This document shows, in pieces, positions 26,103 through 34,352 of a stretch of 56,990 nt of DNA (within the stretch, counting starts at the first letter, position 1; each line of letters begins with the position of its first letter). The DNA is from Hyphococcus sp. (GTDB taxonomy: Bacteria > Pseudomonadota > Alphaproteobacteria > Caulobacterales > Parvularculaceae): the NCBI GenBank assembly GCA_021776375.1, contig JAJFGA010000056.1, forward strand, positions 1 through 56,990, written 5' to 3'. The position numbers and the translations under genes are program-made. The notes under the pieces are model-generated. The model worked only from the letters and a program-made list of their open reading frames with translations, searched no databases and was not told where the DNA came from.

Positions 26103-27022
26103 TCTTCCTCCGCGCCATATTCCGGCACACTCTCGCCCAGTAAATAAGCTTGGGGGTCGCGATCAATTTCACGCAGGATATAGTCGAGCGTGCGCATCAG
26201 ACGGCGCGCCTCAGCCATGGCCGGCGCGACTTGCGATAATCCCTGATCGGTGAAAATGTGCAGCGAGGCGCGATTCTCATCAACGACGCCGCGCAAATCC
26301 TGAACCAGCGCGTGCGATTCCTTCATCAGCGCCGCCGCATCCGCCATCGCGTCCGGTGCGTCTCCTTCAAGAATTTCCTGTAGGCTTGTCGCGGCAGCGT
26401 CCAGTTTGCCGGTGACTTCGGCGAGGTCGGTCGTGATTTTGTCGACATTGTTGATTATCGAAACAATCTGCTCGTCATTATCCGCGAAGGCGCCGGTCAA
26501 AGTTTCGATATTTGAAACCGTATCAGCGACGCCGCCAATATTTTCATCCGACAAGAGACGATTGACCTGTGCAATCACGTCGCCTGATCCTTCGAGAAGC
26601 GCGGCTATGCCCGGCGCCGTGGCGTTGATTTTCGGCACGCGATCTTCGCTCACGTCTTTCAGGAGCGGGGAGCTCGCGCTGCCGCCGACAAACTGGATGA
26701 TCGCAAGCCCTGTGAAGCCAACAAGCTCAAGCTCCGCCTCGGTATCTTCCTTAACTGGCGTGTCCTTCCCGACCCGCACCCGCGCGATAACGATCTTCGG
26801 ATTATTGGGATCAATCGTCAGCGTTTCGACTTCGCCTTTTTGAATGCCGTTAAACCGCACCGCCGCGCCAACCGACAGGCCGGAGACGCGCTCGGTGAAG
26901 ATGATGTCATATTCATCAAATTCCCGTTGTGTCTGAGCGAGCATGAGTACGAACAAAAAGCCCGCCGCAACCGCGCTCAAAACAATAGCGCCGATCAGTA
27001 CGTAATGCGCCCGCGTTTCCAT
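26099..27022 (-). CDS. MlaD-family MCE protein of lipid transport operon
   Basis: A 307-residue protein with one N-terminal transmembrane helix (YVLIGAIVLSAVAAGFLFVLML) and an MCE domain (about 38-118: YDIIFTERVSGLSVGAAVRFNGIQKGEV, LVGFTGLAIIQFVGG). A long helical region of about 180 residues with repeated heptads follows. The long helical tail separates it from the short MlaD at 11446 and is typical of alphaproteobacterial MCE proteins encoded with an auxiliary lipoprotein. It would form a hexameric periplasmic ring or tube on the MlaE-MlaF transporter. It lies 28 bp downstream of mlaF and overlaps the next gene. Confidence 0.94.
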   Translation of the reverse strand: METRAHYVLIGAIVLSAVAAGFLFVLMLAQTQREFDEYDIIFTERVSGLSVGAAVRFNGIQKGEVETLTIDPNNPKIVIARVRVGKDTPVKEDTEAELELVGFTGLAIIQFVGGSASSPLLKDVSEDRVPKINATAPGIAALLEGSGDVIAQVNRLLSDENIGGVADTVSNIETLTGAFADNDEQIVSIINNVDKITTDLAEVTGKLDAAATSLQEILEGDAPDAMADAAALMKESHALVQDLRGVVDENRASLHIFTDQGLSQVAPAMAEARRLMRTLDYILREIDRDPQAYLLGESVPEYGAEEE

Positions 27023-27050
27023 ACCGATTTACCCCCAGACCCTAAATACT

Positions 27051-27839
27051 TCAGCCAGTCTTAGCGGACAAGGCCGCGCGCCCGCGCGGCCCGGCGAAAT
27101 ATTCCTGGATCCACGGGTGATCGGTGCGGCGAACCTCATCAAGCGGTCCACATGCAATGACGTGGTGTTCGGCAAGCACCGCGACCCGGTCACAGGCGGC
27201 ATGTAACGTATCAAGATCATGGGTTACCATAAACACCGTTAACCCTAATGATTCCTTGAGATTGACGATCAATTCGTCGAATTTGGCGGCCCCGATCGGG
27301 TCGAGACCGGCGGTCGGCTCGTCCAGAAAAACCAGCTCCGGGTCAAGCGCCAGGGCGCGCGCCAGTCCCGCGCGCTTTCTCATACCGCCGGAAAGCTCCG
27401 AGGGATATTTGGCGCCCGCCTCCGCCGCCAGTCCGACCATGGAGATTTTCAGCGCCGCCATATCCCTGGCAAGCTCCCCTTCAATTTTGAGATGCTCATG
27501 GATCGGAGCCATGACATTTTGCGCAACCGTTAATGAAGAAAACAGCGCGCCGCCCTGAAAAAGAACACCCCAGCGACGTTCAATAGACAGACGTTGTTCT
27601 TCATTTGCGCCATAAAAATCTTCGCCAAACACGGTGACGGTTCCCGCGCTCGGTCGCTTCAAACCGATAATGGCGCGCATCAGAACCGATTTGCCGGCGC
27701 CCGATCCGCCGACCACGCCAAGGATTTCGCCCGTGCGCACATCAAGATCGAGATTGTCATGAACAATAAAATCATCAAATTGCGTGCGTATGCCGCGCAG
27801 CTCGATCATATTTTGCGCGTTGTCGTTTCCGGTGCTCAA
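27051..27839 (-). CDS. mlaF: lipid transport ATP-binding protein MlaF
   Basis: A 262-residue cytoplasmic ABC ATPase that powers the MlaE permease. Walker A is GGSGAGKSVL (near residues 39-48). The signature is LSGGMRKRAGLARAL, which is the Mla/Mkl-type signature rather than the usual LSGGQ. Walker B is PELVFLDEPTAGLDP, and the switch histidine is in VTHDLDTL. The start ATG overlaps the mlaE stop by 4 nt, so both are translated together. The C-terminal tail (DHPWIQEYFAGPRG) is the region that in other MlaF proteins contacts the STAS partner; here that partner is probably the N-terminal domain of MlaE. Confidence 0.96.
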   Translation of the reverse strand: MSTGNDNAQNMIELRGIRTQFDDFIVHDNLDLDVRTGEILGVVGGSGAGKSVLMRAIIGLKRPSAGTVTVFGEDFYGANEEQRLSIERRWGVLFQGGALFSSLTVAQNVMAPIHEHLKIEGELARDMAALKISMVGLAAEAGAKYPSELSGGMRKRAGLARALALDPELVFLDEPTAGLDPIGAAKFDELIVNLKESLGLTVFMVTHDLDTLHAACDRVAVLAEHHVIACGPLDEVRRTDHPWIQEYFAGPRGRAALSAKTG

Positions 27840-28972
27840 AAGTCAATCTCCAAATAGTACATGGCGAAGAACGCATCGATGACGATCACCAGAAACAACG
27901 CCTGAACTACAGAAAGCGTCGTGCGCTGACCAAGAGACTCCGCGCTGCCCTCAACTTCCATGCCCTGAAAACAACCGATGACAGCGATCACAAAGGCAAA
28001 GAACGGCGCCTTGATCAGCCCCGCCCAGAAATGATCAATGATAATTGTTTCCTGAAATCGCGCCATGAAAAGCGCCAGCGAGATATCCATCGCAAACGCC
28101 GCGACCAGCGCGCCGCCGACCAAGCCAAGAATTGCGGCAATAAACGCAATCACCGGCAGCATCAGGACCAGCGCGATCACCCGCGGCAGGACCAGCACCT
28201 CCATGGGGTCCAGCCCCAGAACCCGCATCGCATCAATCTCTTCACGGATTTTCATCGAGCCGATCTGTGCGGTGAAGGCGCTGCCCGATCGGCCGGCAAT
28301 CAAAATCGCGGTGAGCAACACGCCAAACTCGCGCAGCACTGAAATGCCCACCAACTCGACGGTAAAGATATCCGCATTAAACAGGCGCAGAATTTTAGCG
28401 CCCATAAACGCCACCACCGCGCCAATCAGAAAGGACATCAAACCGACAATCGGAATGGCGTTCAGTCCCGCCTCTTCCATGTGGTGAACAGTTGAAGTCC
28501 AGCGGAAATGGGAAGGACGAGTAAGGACGCGCCATGTTGTCGCCAGGGTTTCACCCACAAAGCTCATCAATTGCAGCGCCGCTTCGTAGGCCTCCGCAAC
28601 GCCCCGCCCGAGACGGTCGAGCATGGCTTTGAATGCATTGGGGTGTAATGGGTGAACATGGCATGGCGCCAGATGGTCCACGACCTGCTCCATAAGCGCC
28701 GCGTGGGCCTCGCTGGCGCCAATAATTTTGGATACCTCTGTCCGCGCGCCGCAGGCCAACAGGGTCCGCTGCAGGACCATGGCGCCGGCGGTGTCGAGGC
28801 GTTCCACGCCGGTCATGTCGATAATCAGCTCGCGCCCCATCGTATCATCAGCAAAATCACGCAGCCGCGAATCAACCTGCTTTAAAAAGCGCGCGCGCCA
28901 ATCTCCCGCCGCCACCATTTTCATGACGCCACGCTCGATATCGATGTCGAAATATGCCGCCGAATCCGCCAT
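27836..28972 (-). CDS. mlaE: MlaE lipid transport permease with fused N-terminal STAS (MlaB-like) domain
   Basis: A 378-residue protein. Residues about 1-100 form a STAS domain (LIIDMTGVERLDTAGAMVLQRTL). The rest is the MlaE permease with five or so membrane helices (GLMSFLIGAVVAFMGAKIL, LTAILIAGRSGSAFTAQIGSMKIREEIDAMRVLGLDP, which is the conserved MlaE core). In E. coli MlaB and MlaE are separate; here they are one chain, as in many alphaproteobacteria. ATG 28972 begins the STAS domain directly; the longer frame to 29029 adds unsupported residues. It is the first gene of the operon and divergent from the CHASE2 gene at 29134. Confidence 0.94.
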   Translation of the reverse strand: MADSAAYFDIDIERGVMKMVAAGDWRARFLKQVDSRLRDFADDTMGRELIIDMTGVERLDTAGAMVLQRTLLACGARTEVSKIIGASEAHAALMEQVVDHLAPCHVHPLHPNAFKAMLDRLGRGVAEAYEAALQLMSFVGETLATTWRVLTRPSHFRWTSTVHHMEEAGLNAIPIVGLMSFLIGAVVAFMGAKILRLFNADIFTVELVGISVLREFGVLLTAILIAGRSGSAFTAQIGSMKIREEIDAMRVLGLDPMEVLVLPRVIALVLMLPVIAFIAAILGLVGGALVAAFAMDISLALFMARFQETIIIDHFWAGLIKAPFFAFVIAVIGCFQGMEVEGSAESLGQRTTLSVVQALFLVIVIDAFFAMYYLEIDF

Positions 28973-29133
28973 AGTTAATTCTTTCTGAACGCACCGCCCA
29001 TAACGGCGCAGCGCTTGCAGTGCCATCATGGCGTAAAGGATGTTAAAATGATCCTGAAATTACGCGGATGGATGCCATATTGGAGCACCGACAGGGTGAT
29101 TAGTAATAAATTGTACCATTTCAGGAGCGGGCG

Positions 29134-31389
29134 TTGACCTCCAGCCATATGTTTCGCGGGCCATTTCAGTGGCTTTCAGCCCTGCCTCTGCTGGCGGTGA
29201 CCGGTATTTTGACGGTGATGGCGCTGATGACCCTGACCAGCGCACAGTCGCCCGAAGCGCGCTCGCGCGAGGTTTTGTTCGACTATTTCCAGCGCCTGTC
29301 CCCGGCAGCGTATGACGCCTCAGAGAAATTCCACCTGGTGCTCATCGACCGGGAAAGCGTCGAGGCGGTGGGCCCGTGGCCGTGGCCGCGGACGGTACTG
29401 GCCAGTCTCGTCGACGCGACCGCCGAGGCGGGGGCCCGCGGCGTCACCCTCACCGAGCCGGTTGATAAGCCCGATCCGCTGTCACCCGAAACCATCGGCC
29501 GGTTCTGGCTTGAGGGCGCCAGTGACGATGCGCTCGCCGAACAGCTGTCGCGGCTGCCGCGCACCGATGCGGTGCTAGCCAAGGCTTTCGCCAAGACCAA
29601 AGGTGCGGTCGCGGTCTCCCTGACGCCGCCGGCCAATCCGAACCAACCGTCTGCGGTGCAACGCACCGACGCCAAGGACGCCGGCTGGCTGAACATCGCC
29701 GATGGCGGGGTTGACTATATCGCCCTGCCCGGCGCGCGCTATTTGTATAGTCTAAACGCTGAGCTTTCGCGCGCTGCACAACCCGCCGTCGCCGCGCTCG
29801 TCGCCGACCCTGACGGCGTCTTCCGCCGCGCGCCCTTATTGTGGTCGCTTGAGGGCAAGCCGGCGCCGTCGATTGCCCTGAAAGCTGCGCAGCTTGCGCT
29901 TGGCGACGGCGCCATAACGGCAGACGCCGATGTCAATTCAGCCAATCCGCAGGGGCGGGTTTTGAAGGCGATCACCCATTCCGGTGGTGGCTTTGCGATT
30001 TCCCAACAATCGTCGGTGCGACTTTATTTGCCCAAACGGCTCAATATTCCGACGACCTCAGCGGCGAGGCTTCTCGCCGGATCTGGCTCCAACAGCCAGC
30101 TCTCGGGCGCTGTGGTTTTGATCGGGCTTGACGGCGATCTCGGCGAGACGATCCGCACTGCGCGCGGCGAGATGCCCTTGGTAGAGCTGCATGCGCTCGC
30201 CGCTGCGCAAATCACTGCCGCCGCCATGCCCAAGCGTCCCGGCTGGACCGGTTATCTTGAAGCCCTCGGGGTGATGGTGTTCGGCGCCGCCGCGATTATG
30301 ATCGCCCAGCGCATGCAATTCTGGCAGGCGGTGGGCTTTGCCGCTGTGCTCTCCTTCATCTTGATCCTGGCGGCCTATTCAGCGTTTTCGTTGGGCAATC
30401 TCCTGGTCAACCCATTGGCGCCGTCGCTTGCGCTGTTTGTCGGCGCGCTTTCTGTCGCTGGCGGCAAGTCGATCGGCGGCGTCCTCCGTGACGATTCCGT
30501 GCGCGGATCATTTCACGATACATTGCCGGAACCGGCGATGAAAAAACTGCGCGAGGAAGGCGGCGGCGACATTCTTGAGGGCGTCAATCGCGAGATTACG
30601 GTTCTTGCCTGTGAATTGCGCTTTCCCGATGAAGACCTTCACGGCATGGAAAATATTCCCGATGAAGTCACCAAGCTGATGGCCGCCGCCAGCCTCGATT
30701 TGCGCCAGACCATTATCGACACCGGGGGCGTCGCCGATCAAGCCGAGGGCGGACGCATCTTCGGCTATTACAACACGCCGACCGAGCTTGCCGACCACGT
30801 CCAGGCCGGATGCGCGGCCGCCTTGCGGATGATTGAGAGCATGGACAAGATCAACACCGATCTTGAAGCCTCAAGCGTAACGCGCGGAATGCAACTGCAT
30901 CTGGCGATCGGCGTTGCAACGGGGACATGTTTTGCGGGACCGATGGGGCATGGCCGCAACAACCGTTATTCGGCCATGGGCCCGGCGGTCGACCGCGCCG
31001 CCTTTTTGCGCAACCAGTCGGAATATTACGGCCCGGCGATGATCTGTGACGAGCCGGTCTACAAGCAGACCCACCATCTGTTCGCCTATCTTGAACTCGA
31101 TAAAATCCGCACCCGACACGCCGAGCGGCCGTTTTGTATATTCGCTCTAATCGGCAATCCATTTATCAAATCTTCAAAAGGGTTTCGCGATCTTGACGAG
31201 ACCCACCGCGAAATGCTGATCGCTTATCGCGCCGGCAATGCGGATGTCGCCCGTGACCTCCTCGACAAAGCGAAGAAATCGCCCGGCGCAAAAATCGCGC
31301 TGTTTGATATTTACGATGAGCGCATCCGGAAATTAACCGCGGACGGCGCGTCCGAAGGTTGGGACGGGGTGCACGAGGCCGGAGCTTAG
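29134..31389 (+). CDS. CHASE2 sensor with degenerate class III cyclase domain
   Basis: A 751-residue inner-membrane protein. It has an N-terminal membrane segment (9-31), a periplasmic CHASE2 domain (about 50-370; FDYFQRLSPA, VLIDRESVEAVGPWPWPRTVLA), three membrane helices (about 370-450) and a cytoplasmic domain (about 485-670) homologous to adenylate/guanylate cyclases. The first metal-binding Asp is replaced by Glu494 (VLACELRF), the second appears replaced by Gly540 (EGGRIFGYY), and the later GDxVN motif reads MGPAVDRAA. Cyclase activity is therefore doubtful, and a sensory or protein-binding role is more likely. The start is TTG, supported by GGAG seven bases upstream. Ligand unknown. 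Confidence 0.88.
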   Translation: MTSSHMFRGPFQWLSALPLLAVTGILTVMALMTLTSAQSPEARSREVLFDYFQRLSPAAYDASEKFHLVLIDRESVEAVGPWPWPRTVLASLVDATAEAGARGVTLTEPVDKPDPLSPETIGRFWLEGASDDALAEQLSRLPRTDAVLAKAFAKTKGAVAVSLTPPANPNQPSAVQRTDAKDAGWLNIADGGVDYIALPGARYLYSLNAELSRAAQPAVAALVADPDGVFRRAPLLWSLEGKPAPSIALKAAQLALGDGAITADADVNSANPQGRVLKAITHSGGGFAISQQSSVRLYLPKRLNIPTTSAARLLAGSGSNSQLSGAVVLIGLDGDLGETIRTARGEMPLVELHALAAAQITAAAMPKRPGWTGYLEALGVMVFGAAAIMIAQRMQFWQAVGFAAVLSFILILAAYSAFSLGNLLVNPLAPSLALFVGALSVAGGKSIGGVLRDDSVRGSFHDTLPEPAMKKLREEGGGDILEGVNREITVLACELRFPDEDLHGMENIPDEVTKLMAAASLDLRQTIIDTGGVADQAEGGRIFGYYNTPTELADHVQAGCAAALRMIESMDKINTDLEASSVTRGMQLHLAIGVATGTCFAGPMGHGRNNRYSAMGPAVDRAAFLRNQSEYYGPAMICDEPVYKQTHHLFAYLELDKIRTRHAERPFCIFALIGNPFIKSSKGFRDLDETHREMLIAYRAGNADVARDLLDKAKKSPGAKIALFDIYDERIRKLTADGASEGWDGVHEAGA

Positions 31390-31402
31390 AGCCCGGTCAG
31401 CG

Positions 31403-32584
31403 TCACGCAAATATTTGCCTGCCGTCCCAGCGCTGCGCGACAAGCAGCGCCGCGATCATCGCGCCGACGCCCATCGCCGACATCATCATGTAAGCTGTTG
31501 CCGGGCCATAACCGTTCCACACGAACCCCGCGATGACGGTAGCGACCCCGGTGACCGCGCCAACGCCGGTCGCGGACATCAGCGTCATGCCTGTATTGAT
31601 GAGGCGATGCGGCACGGCGCGGTCGAGGAACTCAACACTGCCGAGATACGCCGCCGCGAATGTGAGCGCGTGCAATATCTGTACAAAGAACAGCAGCCAC
31701 AAAGCCGGCTCCAACGCCGTTACAGTCCAGCGCAGCGCCGCAGCGCCGCCGCCGAGCGCCAAGAGGCCCGCCGGCGAGAACCGCCGGGCGACGCCGCGCG
31801 CGCGGGTCAGGACAAACACTTCCGCTATCACGCCGGTTGCCCATAGAAGGCCAATGGTTTGATCGGAATAGCCAATCTCCGCCCAGCGCAGATAGGAAAA
31901 TGCGTAATAAACCGCATGCGCGCCCTGGGTCAGACCGGCGGACAACAACACCGCCACAAAGACCGGACTGGCAAGCAGCGCCGGCGCCTCGCGCCAGGAA
32001 ACCGGCTTGGCGCCGCCGCGCCCGCCCGCACCGTGTGGCAGGCAGAAGGATATCACAAAGGCGAATGTCGCCGCCGCCGCCATCACCCAGACACTCATCT
32101 CAATACCGAAACGTGTAAACGCCGCGCCAGCAATAATTGTTGTGATCAGAAAAAACACTGACCCCGCCGCACGGGTCTGGCCGTAATGCAAAAAACCGTT
32201 GCGATCCGCGCGAAGGACCGCGCTGTCCGACAGCGGCACCAGCACGCCGAACGTCCACAAAACGACCAGCGCCGCCATCGTAATCAGGATTTTCCCAGAC
32301 GCAAAAATCAACCCCGCCGCGCCCAGAGCAAAGAAAAATGAAAAAATGCGCAGCGCCCGCCGCTCATCGGTTTGATGGTCCGCCCAGAAAGCAACAAACG
32401 GTCCCAGCGCCAGCCGCGCGATCAAGGCGACGCCGGTAATCAGACCGATCTCAGCGGCAGAAAACCCATTGAGATGCAGCCAGCCGGCAAAAAACGGCAG
32501 TTGCACGCCGAGCAGAACAAACTGTCCGCCATAAAAAAGCGCATAAAGCGGACCGGCGCGCTGCTTGGAAAAACCCCTCGACAT
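31403..32584 (-). CDS. MFS transporter, phenylpropionate permease (HcaT) family
   Basis: A 393-residue major facilitator with 12 membrane helices. The start (LYALFYGGQFVLLGVQLPFFAGWLHLNGFSAAEIGLITGV) and ARLALGPFVAFWADHQTDERRAL are typical of the MFS_1_like/HcaT branch, in which the second and third helices frame the conserved GPFVAxxAD loop. HcaT moves 3-phenylpropionate in E. coli, but no aromatic degradation genes are nearby, so the substrate cannot be assigned. It is convergent with the CHASE2 gene (13 bp between stops) and 53 bp downstream of the lipoprotein gene on the same strand. Confidence 0.9.
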   Translation of the reverse strand: MSRGFSKQRAGPLYALFYGGQFVLLGVQLPFFAGWLHLNGFSAAEIGLITGVALIARLALGPFVAFWADHQTDERRALRIFSFFFALGAAGLIFASGKILITMAALVVLWTFGVLVPLSDSAVLRADRNGFLHYGQTRAAGSVFFLITTIIAGAAFTRFGIEMSVWVMAAAATFAFVISFCLPHGAGGRGGAKPVSWREAPALLASPVFVAVLLSAGLTQGAHAVYYAFSYLRWAEIGYSDQTIGLLWATGVIAEVFVLTRARGVARRFSPAGLLALGGGAAALRWTVTALEPALWLLFFVQILHALTFAAAYLGSVEFLDRAVPHRLINTGMTLMSATGVGAVTGVATVIAGFVWNGYGPATAYMMMSAMGVGAMIAALLVAQRWDGRQIFA

Positions 32585-32637
32585 GGCCGGGGTCTATAGC
32601 AAAACGGATTTAATCAGAAACGGATTCTACGCGTTAT

Positions 32638-33264
32638 TTAGCGAATGGTGCGATCGGGCAAGGCATAGGTTGCGCTGCGATCCTCGTCGATCTGGTCGGC
32701 CAGAACATCAGCGGTCTTGCCGAGGGTTTTAACCGCTAGACGAAAATCATCGCGCATCGCGTCCAACACTTTATCGTTGACCGCATAGCCGCGCTTTTTG
32801 AGCTCCTTGCCGGCGTCAGCATATATATGGCGGTGCTCTCGCAGGGCCTGGATCGCGGTTTCAATCAGCGCAATATCGTTCATCGAATGGCGCGGCGCAC
32901 GCAACGCTTCGCGCGCAGCCTGATCGAGCCTCCTGGCGGCGGTAAGGTTTATCCGCGCATCCTGGCTCAGCCGGTCAAAGCCAGCGCCGGAAGCTTCAAG
33001 CTCTTGCAGATAGGCCTCCACCGCATCGGCGCGCGAAACCCGGTCATTGCCGCCAACACCGGTCATGCGCACGATAAAAGAAGCTTGCTGGGGTTTGGGC
33101 CAGGGCGTGGTTTCAACAGCTTTTGCTGCATCCGCGAGCATGTCGCGTTGAGCCGCCGGATATTTAAACTGTGAGAGTGTATTTGCCGGGCGGACGGCGC
33201 AACCGCCCGCTAAAAGCAACACTAATGCAGCAACGCCGCATCTTACCAAGCAACCCCGTATCAC
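32638..33264 (-). CDS. putative lipoprotein of unknown function
   Basis: A 208-residue protein with a signal peptide ending in the lipobox LLAGGC (Cys22), so it is probably lipid-anchored in the envelope. The mature part is mostly helical and rich in Ala, Arg, Asp and Leu (DAVEAYLQELEASGAGFDRLSQDARINLTAARRLDQAAREAL, then EHRHIYADAGKELKKRGYAVNDKVLDAMRDDFRLAVKTLGKTAD). It looks like a four-helix bundle. I do not recognise a family. It starts 88 bp from the divergent prolyl aminopeptidase gene and may be co-transcribed with the downstream MFS gene. Confidence 0.8.
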   Translation of the reverse strand: MIRGCLVRCGVAALVLLLAGGCAVRPANTLSQFKYPAAQRDMLADAAKAVETTPWPKPQQASFIVRMTGVGGNDRVSRADAVEAYLQELEASGAGFDRLSQDARINLTAARRLDQAAREALRAPRHSMNDIALIETAIQALREHRHIYADAGKELKKRGYAVNDKVLDAMRDDFRLAVKTLGKTADVLADQIDEDRSATYALPDRTIR

Positions 33265-33351
33265 TATGCCCCTACTCCGAACAAATACTTGTCGCGCGTC
33301 CCCACACGCTCTAACTCCTTACCCGAACCAACACGAAAAGTCAGCCCATAA

Positions 33352-34308
33352 ATGCCAGATCGCCTCAGTTTATTTCCGCCAATTGAACCTTTCGACGCCG
33401 GAATGCTTCGCGTATCGGAGCTTCATGAGATTTACTATGAAGTTTCGGGCAAAGCCGACGGCAAGCCGGTTGTGGTCTGCCATGGCGGACCCGGCGGCGG
33501 ATCGACGCCGTCCATGCGGCGTTATTTTGACCCGGAACGATACAAAATCATCGTTTTCGACCAGCGCGGCTGCGGCAAATCCCGGCCTCATGCGGAGCTG
33601 AAAGACAACGACACCTGGGCGCTGGTCGACGATATGGAGGCATTGCGCGGCCATCTTGGCGTCGATCAATGGCAGGTCTTCGGCGGCTCCTGGGGCTCGA
33701 CCCTGGCGCTCGCCTATAGCCAGAGCCATCCGGAGCGGGTGACGGAACTGGTCCTGCGCGGGATCTTCACCCTGCGCCGCGATGAACTGTTATGGTTTTA
33801 CCAGGAGGGCGCAAGCTGGCTCTACCCGGAATTGTGGGCGGATTATCTGGCGCCGATCCCGGAAGCCGAACGCGGCGATCTCATTACCGCCTATTACAAG
33901 CGCCTCACCGGCGATGACGCCGACGAGCAACTGCGCGCGGCGCGGGCCTGGAGCTTGTGGGAAGGCGGCACGGTCAGCTTCTACCCATCGCAAGAGCGCA
34001 TGCAGAGCTTTACCAATGAAGCCTTCGCCCTCGCCTTCGCGCGGATCGAATGTCATTATTTTTACAATGCCGGCTTCTTTGAGCGCGACGACCAGATTAT
34101 CGCAAACATTGACCGTGTGCGTCATATTCCGGGCGTCATCGTCCAGGGCCGTTATGATGTTGTCACGCCGATAAAGACCGCCCACGATCTCGCATGCGCA
34201 TGGCCGGAAGCGGATTTACAAATAATCGCCGACGCCGGGCACGCAGCGAGCGAGCCCGGCATTATCGATGCGCTGGTCCGGGCGACAAATAATTTTGCCC
34301 GACGCTAA
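33352..34308 (+). CDS. pip: prolyl aminopeptidase
   Basis: A 318-residue alpha/beta hydrolase that removes N-terminal proline from peptides. Diagnostic motifs are VVCHGGPGGGSTPSMRRYFDP (oxyanion region), VFDQRGCGKSRPH, the nucleophile elbow GGSWGSTLALAYSQ with the catalytic Ser, LRGIFTLRRDELLWFYQEGAS, GRYDVVTP with the catalytic Asp and DAGHAASE with the catalytic His. The length and start (MPDRLSLFPPIEPF) match the proteobacterial S33 enzymes. It stands alone as a plus-strand gene; a hairpin at 34314-34337 follows its stop by 5 nt. Confidence 0.96.
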   Translation: MPDRLSLFPPIEPFDAGMLRVSELHEIYYEVSGKADGKPVVVCHGGPGGGSTPSMRRYFDPERYKIIVFDQRGCGKSRPHAELKDNDTWALVDDMEALRGHLGVDQWQVFGGSWGSTLALAYSQSHPERVTELVLRGIFTLRRDELLWFYQEGASWLYPELWADYLAPIPEAERGDLITAYYKRLTGDDADEQLRAARAWSLWEGGTVSFYPSQERMQSFTNEAFALAFARIECHYFYNAGFFERDDQIIANIDRVRHIPGVIVQGRYDVVTPIKTAHDLACAWPEADLQIIADAGHAASEPGIIDALVRATNNFARR

Positions 34309-34313
34309 GGCGT

Positions 34314-34337
34314 CAGACGATTCCTTTTAATCGCCTG
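34314..34337. repeat. intergenic hairpin element, copy 1
   Basis: CAGACGATT (34314-34322) and AATCGCCTG (34329-34337) form a 9-bp stem with a 6-nt loop CCTTTT. One position is A.C when read on the plus strand but G.U on the minus strand. A second copy at 44017-44040 has the same fold, with an A-T pair replaced by G-C. Both copies begin 5 nt after the stop of a plus-strand gene and precede the end of a convergent minus-strand gene. Probably a 3'-end or terminator-like element for the minus strand. Confidence 0.6.
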
Positions 34338-34352
34338 ATACTCTAAGCCGCG

